Assembly: GCA_903905665.1 (NCBI GenBank)
Contig: CAIVHJ010000027.1
Location: 1 to 17,551 of the forward strand
Reading direction: 5' to 3'
Source of the DNA: an uncultured Phycisphaerales bacterium
GTDB lineage: Bacteria; Planctomycetota; Phycisphaerae; UBA1845; CAIVHJ01
DNA: 17,551 bases
In this document: positions 13,628 to 17,551 of the stretch, piece after piece
How positions within the stretch are numbered: the first letter of the stretch is position 1
Layout: the number at the start of each line of letters is the position of its first letter
Notes under the pieces: generated by a model
The model's input: only the letters and a program-made list of their open reading frames with translations
Databases searched by the model: none
What the model was told of the DNA's origin: nothing
Position numbers and translations under genes: made by a program

Positions 13628-14785
13628 ATGAATCACGAACCGCGTCCGGCCGACCACCTCAATCGACGTGAATTACTTGCACGAACCGCGCAGATTTCCA
13701 CGGGAGCTTGTCTGGCGTGTGTCTTCGGTTCGTCTTCGTCGCAGGTTTTGGCCGCCGACCCAACATCTTCGGTGCGTCTGGTGGATTACACCGAACGAAT
13801 CGAGGGTTCTCAGGTACAGTGTCGCGTTTGTCCCCGTCATTGCATTCTCGACGACGGCGATGTGAGTTATTGCCGGTCCCACAAAAATGTTCGCGGTCAG
13901 ATGACGACGCTGGCGTACTCCAACCCCTGCGTGTTGAGCGCGGACCCGATCGAGAAACTCCCCATGAATCACTTTCGGCCGGGGACGGAAACGCTGAGCA
14001 TCGCCACGGGAGGCTGCAATCTGCGATGTTTGTACTGCCAGAATTGGGAACAATCGCAGGTCGGCCCCAATCAGATCAAGACTTTCGAATTGACTCCCAA
14101 ACAGGCGATTGCGGAAGCGAAAAAGAAAAAAATCGACACCATCGTGTTCACCTATACGGAACCGGTGTCGTATCTTGAGTACGCGATCGACATCGCCCAA
14201 CTCGCCCGGAAGGCCAAAATGAAAGTGGTGGTCGGCACGGCGGCTTACATCGAGCCGAAACCGCTAATGGATTTCGCAAAATTCGTCGATGCGTTCACGG
14301 TGACGCTCAAAGGATTCGACGACGACTTTTACGTCAAAATGACCGGCGCCCATCTGGATCCGGTGCTGTCCGCCATTCGAACCATCCGACATGAAACCGA
14401 GTGCTGGCTTGAGATTGTGAATCTTATTGTGCCCACTTACAACGACCAGCCGGAAAAAATCCGCGCGATGTGTCGGTGGTTAAAAAAGAACGGCTGCGAG
14501 AGTGTTCCCGTGCATTTCTCACGTTTTGTCCCGATGTACCGGCTGAAAGACCTTCCGAACACGCCGGTGCAAACGCTCGAATCCGCGTGCCGAATCGCCG
14601 ATGAAGAAGGTTTGCAATACGCTTACACCGCCAATATCGCCCCCCACGACGGCGCCAACACGGTCTGCCCCCATTGCCACCATACCGTCATCGAACGATT
14701 TGCGTTCAAAATCAAAACCAACTCGCTCGATCAAAACGGACAGTGCCCCCACTGCCAAAACAAACTCCCCGGTGTCTGGAAATGA
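13628..14785 (+). CDS. amrS: AmmeMemoRadiSam-system radical SAM protein with Tat-like signal
   Basis: A 385-residue radical SAM protein of the AmrS group. The SAM-cluster motif CNLRCLYC (Cys130, Cys134, Cys137) is intact and followed by QNWE. An N-terminal Cys-rich segment CRVCPRHC and a further Cys82 precede it, and a C-terminal zinc ribbon is formed by CPHC and CPHC pairs. Family blocks TYTEPVSYLEY, LKGFDDDFYVKMTGAHLDPVL and PVHFSRFVPMY are present. Unusually, the N-terminus is LNRRELLARTAQISTGACLACVFG in outline: twin arginines (13, 14) followed by a hydrophobic stretch, as in a Tat signal. The ATG at 13628 has GGGA nine bases upstream; an ATG at 13604 lacks one. Family partners AMMECR1 and Memo are not in the window. 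Its substrate is unknown. Confidence 0.85.
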   Translation: MNHEPRPADHLNRRELLARTAQISTGACLACVFGSSSSQVLAADPTSSVRLVDYTERIEGSQVQCRVCPRHCILDDGDVSYCRSHKNVRGQMTTLAYSNPCVLSADPIEKLPMNHFRPGTETLSIATGGCNLRCLYCQNWEQSQVGPNQIKTFELTPKQAIAEAKKKKIDTIVFTYTEPVSYLEYAIDIAQLARKAKMKVVVGTAAYIEPKPLMDFAKFVDAFTVTLKGFDDDFYVKMTGAHLDPVLSAIRTIRHETECWLEIVNLIVPTYNDQPEKIRAMCRWLKKNGCESVPVHFSRFVPMYRLKDLPNTPVQTLESACRIADEEGLQYAYTANIAPHDGANTVCPHCHHTVIERFAFKIKTNSLDQNGQCPHCQNKLPGVWK

Positions 14786-14790
14786 CGGTA

Positions 14791-14824
14791 TTCCACCGGC
14801 AGGATGCCGGTGCCACACATTTTT
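14791..14824 (+). terminator. palindromic repeat (family A, copy 2) between convergent genes
   Basis: CACCGGCA (14794-14801) and TGCCGGTG (14805-14812) pair around GGA, followed by CCACACATTTTT. It sits between the convergent amrS and ackA stops and may terminate the plus-strand transcript. Same family as 8232-8260. Confidence 0.55.
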
Positions 14825-14834
14825 GAGAGGACTT

Positions 14835-16031
14835 CTACTTTTTCGGGCCGATCAGCTGCATCGTATCGCGTGCGATCATCAATTCCTCGTTGGTCGGAAT
14901 GACCCACGCTGCCGTTCGACTATTCGGCTTTGTGATCGCAAAAGGTTCGCGCGATCGTTGATCGTTTTTCGCCCCATCAAGATCGATTCCCAGCGGCGCA
15001 AGACCCTCAAGAATTTTGGCACGCATGAATACCGCGTTTTCGCCGATTCCACCGGTGAACACGATCGCATCGCAGGTTCCCAGTTCCGCCAAAAACGCCC
15101 CGATGTACTTCTTCGCCCGGTGTGCAAACACGTCAATCGCCAATGCGGCGCGTTCGTTGCCGGACTGGGCCGCCTTATGCACATCGCGTAAATCCCGCGA
15201 CACGCCGGACAAGCCCAGCAATCCGCTTTTCTTCTCAACACCGTTGCGAACGTCCTCCAGCGACATCCCTTCCCGAATCATGTGAAAGATAATGGCGGGA
15301 TCGAAATCCCCGGCCCGCGTCCCCATCACGAGTCCTTCGAGCGGTGTGAGGCCCATCGTTTGATCCACGGCGACTCCGGCGCGAATGCACGACATGCTGC
15401 ACCCGTTTCCCAAATGAAGCGTGATCAGATTGGGTTTGGGTTTTCCGAGCAGTTCCGCTGCTCGACCGGCGACGTAGCGGTGGCTGGTTCCGTGAAATCC
15501 GTACCGACGGATTTTTCGTTGCTGATACCATTCGTACGGTACGGCATAGAGGTAGGCAGCGGGGGGCATCGTCTGGAAAAACGCCGTATCGAAAACCGCC
15601 ACCTGCGGTTCATTCGGAAGAATTTTCATCGTCGCGCGCAACCCCGCCAGATTGGCCGGATTGTGCAGCGGCGCCAGTTCGCAGCACCGATCAATGGCAG
15701 CGATCACGCGATCATCCACAATGACGGACTCGGCAAAATCCTCGCCTCCGTGAACCACGCGATGACCGACTCCGTCGATTTCGTCCGCACTATGGATCGG
15801 GGGCGGATTTCCGCAACTCGTCAGCAAGGACATGATCTGCGCGATGCCCTGTTCGTAGTCGGCGATGCGATCCGACCGCTCGAATTTCTGGCCGTTCATG
15901 GTGTGGGTCGTCTGGGAGTGATCTTCACCGATCCGTTCGATCAGTCCTCCCGCCACCTCCTTCTGCGCCGCCATGTCATACAACTTGTATTTGATCGAAG
16001 AACTACCGCAATTGATTACCAAAATGTCCAT
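14835..16031 (-). CDS. ackA: acetate kinase
   Basis: A 398-residue acetate kinase, which makes ATP and acetate from acetyl phosphate and ADP in the cytoplasm. Signature blocks are intact: VINCGSSSIKYKLYD at the N-terminus, GHRVVHGGE near residue 90, VFDTAFFQTMP near 145, RRYGFHGTSHRYV near 175, HLGNGCSMS near 205, LEGLVMGTRAGDFDP near 230, and FTGGIGENA near 325. Length is typical. The ATG at 16031 is preceded by AAGGG at good spacing. It starts 18 bp after the pta stop, so pta-ackA form one transcript. The 3' end faces the amrS gene convergently. Confidence 0.97.
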   Translation of the reverse strand: MDILVINCGSSSIKYKLYDMAAQKEVAGGLIERIGEDHSQTTHTMNGQKFERSDRIADYEQGIAQIMSLLTSCGNPPPIHSADEIDGVGHRVVHGGEDFAESVIVDDRVIAAIDRCCELAPLHNPANLAGLRATMKILPNEPQVAVFDTAFFQTMPPAAYLYAVPYEWYQQRKIRRYGFHGTSHRYVAGRAAELLGKPKPNLITLHLGNGCSMSCIRAGVAVDQTMGLTPLEGLVMGTRAGDFDPAIIFHMIREGMSLEDVRNGVEKKSGLLGLSGVSRDLRDVHKAAQSGNERAALAIDVFAHRAKKYIGAFLAELGTCDAIVFTGGIGENAVFMRAKILEGLAPLGIDLDGAKNDQRSREPFAITKPNSRTAAWVIPTNEELMIARDTMQLIGPKK

Positions 16032-16049
16032 AAAAATCCCTTGGTTAAT

Positions 16050-17551
16050 TTACGGATGAGCGGATTGAATCGCCGTCACCGCAATCGTATACACAATATC
16101 GTCCACGCTGCAACCGCGCGACAAATCATTCACCGGTTTATTCAGCCCCTGCAACACGGGCCCGACCGCCAGTGCTCCCGCCGAACGCTGAACCGCCTTG
16201 TAGGCGATGTTTCCGGCGTCGAGGTCGGGGAAAATGAACACGGTCGCTTTGCCCGCCACAGGGGAACCCGGCTGTTTGAGTTGTCCCACGGCCGGATCAA
16301 TCGCGGCATCGTACTGCAATGGGCCGTCAATCGCAAAATCAGGGTTGCGCTCCTTCACCAGCCGCGTCGCTTCGACCACCTTGTCCACGCTCTCACCTGC
16401 ACCGGATTTGCCCGTCGAATACGAGAGCATCGCCACACGCGGTTCGATCCCGAACGCACGGGCCGTCCGCGCCGACGCCATCGCAATCCCCGCCAATTCC
16501 TGAGCGTTCGGATTCGGCACAATCGCGCAATCTCCATAGACCAGCACCCGATCCTTGAGCGCCATGAAAAACACGCTCGACGCCAATCCGACGTCTGCTT
16601 TGGTCCCGATGATTTGCAGCGCCGGACGGATCGTGTCCGACGTGGCATGAACCGCGCCCGATACCAGTCCGTCGGCGTCGCCCATCTCAACCATCACCGT
16701 TGCGTAGTTGATCGTCGCTTCATTGAGCCACTGACGGGCTACTTCCGGCGTCATCCCGCCCTTCTTGCCTTTGCGAATCTCCACCACCGCTTCGATGTAG
16801 CGGTTCATGACCGGCGACTTGGCCGGATCGAGAATCGTGACCGTATCGTTGGGTGTCACTCCCGCTTCGCGCAGCGCCGCACGCACTTTGCCTTCATCCC
16901 CCACTAAGATCACGGGGCAGATTTTCATCTCCATTACTTTCCCAACGGCCCGAACGGTCCTCGGCTCGTCCCCCTCTGGAAGAACAATCCTCATGCCGGT
17001 CGTTCTGGCCTGCTCGACGATCTGCTCGAGGAACGTCTCTGACGCCGAACGCGACCTGGGCGACCTTGGCATTGCCAGCGATTCGCGCAACCGCTCATGC
17101 CGAACATGCTCGCTCACCGCCATCTGGGCGGTATTGATCTTGTCCATGTCCTGCGGGCGAATTCGGACATTGACTTCCTGAATTCGTCGGGCGGTCGTCA
17201 GCGTGTCCGTTTCCACCGACAAAACCGGAAACTTCGGCTGATCCAACCCCTCCAGCACCTGAATCACCTCAGCAGGTGGTATCAAACCCCCACTCAACAC
17301 CACACCGGAAACCGAACGACTCGCCCGCGATTTCTGCGCCGAAGCAATCGCCAGAAGAATATCCTCCCGATCCCCCGGCGTGACGACCAAAGTGCGATCG
17401 GTATCGAGATATTTGAGAAAATTCCTCGGCTGCATCGCCGCGATGACCATCTTGGATGCCGCCGTATGAAGCGACTCCTTCCCGATGAGAACCTTGGCGC
17501 TCAGTTCGCTCGCCACCTGGTCCAGCATCGGATGCCCCAGCGAAACCAGAC
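16050..17551 (-). CDS. pta: phosphate acetyltransferase, long form (5' end outside window)
   Basis: About 499 C-terminal residues of a long-form phosphate acetyltransferase, which interconverts acetyl-CoA and acetyl phosphate. The frame stays open to base 17551 (reading LVSLGHP just before the internal MLDQV), so the N-terminal P-loop-like domain lies outside; the internal ATG at 17528 is not the start. The visible part begins in the DRTGG regulatory domain (LVVTPGDREDILLAI) and continues into the catalytic PTA domain from about residue 180, with IVLPEGDEPRTVRAV, MVEMGDADGLVSGAVH, SYSTGKSGAG and VFIFPDLDAGNIAYKAVQR. Full-length enzymes of this type are near 700 residues. First gene of the pta-ackA operon, 18 bp ahead of ackA. 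Confidence 0.95.
   Translation of the reverse strand, partial: LVSLGHPMLDQVASELSAKVLIGKESLHTAASKMVIAAMQPRNFLKYLDTDRTLVVTPGDREDILLAIASAQKSRASRSVSGVVLSGGLIPPAEVIQVLEGLDQPKFPVLSVETDTLTTARRIQEVNVRIRPQDMDKINTAQMAVSEHVRHERLRESLAMPRSPRSRSASETFLEQIVEQARTTGMRIVLPEGDEPRTVRAVGKVMEMKICPVILVGDEGKVRAALREAGVTPNDTVTILDPAKSPVMNRYIEAVVEIRKGKKGGMTPEVARQWLNEATINYATVMVEMGDADGLVSGAVHATSDTIRPALQIIGTKADVGLASSVFFMALKDRVLVYGDCAIVPNPNAQELAGIAMASARTARAFGIEPRVAMLSYSTGKSGAGESVDKVVEATRLVKERNPDFAIDGPLQYDAAIDPAVGQLKQPGSPVAGKATVFIFPDLDAGNIAYKAVQRSAGALAVGPVLQGLNKPVNDLSRGCSVDDIVYTIAVTAIQSAHP

Noticed and set aside
15282..16907. A 541-codon plus-strand open frame
   Set aside because: It is antisense to ackA and pta, both certain; composition is that of a shadow frame.
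17526..17528. ATG at 17528 as the start of pta
   Set aside because: The frame continues without a stop to the window edge with family-like sequence, and the DRTGG domain would be cut.

Overview
This window is about 17.5 kb of bacterial chromosome of moderately high GC. It encodes a metabolism built around peptides, 2-oxoacids and acetate. There are two peptide-transporter families, a ferredoxin-dependent 2-oxoacid oxidoreductase, Pta-AckA, an AmmeMemoRadiSam radical SAM protein, large secreted proteins of unknown role, and many short palindromic intergenic repeats. This suits an anaerobic or facultatively fermentative environmental bacterium. A Planctomycetota-like or related lineage is my guess; no rRNA or marker gene in the window settles it.

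Layout. Positions 1-3042 (minus): a POT/PTR peptide symporter followed by an OPT-family oligopeptide transporter that runs off the left edge. 3303-3398 (minus): a 31-residue lysine-rich protein with its own good sigma70-type promoter. 3499-5745 (minus): a secreted transglutaminase-like/TPR protein. 5884-6600 (plus): a small membrane metal-transporter-like protein with a histidine-rich loop, whose start region can fold into a hairpin. 6628-8472: a 62-bp direct repeat (61/62 identical) bounds about 1.7 kb holding an AT-richer nuclease-like gene. The repeat is the last 20 codons of the neighbouring oxidoreductase gamma gene. 8409-11457 (minus): a four-gene 2-oxoacid:ferredoxin oxidoreductase operon (ferredoxin, alpha, beta, gamma) whose two larger gaps are filled with palindromic repeats. 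11458-12139: a 680-bp intergenic region with a strong minus-strand promoter, four consecutive hairpins and a terminator, which looks like a small RNA or an attenuated leader. 12140-14785 (plus): a secreted LTxxQ-like protein and an AmrS-type radical SAM protein carrying a Tat-like signal. 14835-17551 (minus): pta (5' end off the window) and ackA.

How the genes may work together (inference): peptides enter through POT and OPT carriers, and amino acids are transaminated to 2-oxoacids. The Kor/Vor complex converts these to acyl-CoA and reduced ferredoxin, and Pta-AckA recovers ATP from acetyl-CoA. The most unusual items are the nuclease cassette that appears to have inserted at the 3' end of the gamma gene and rebuilt that end, the structured small-RNA candidate, and a radical SAM enzyme that seems to carry an export signal.
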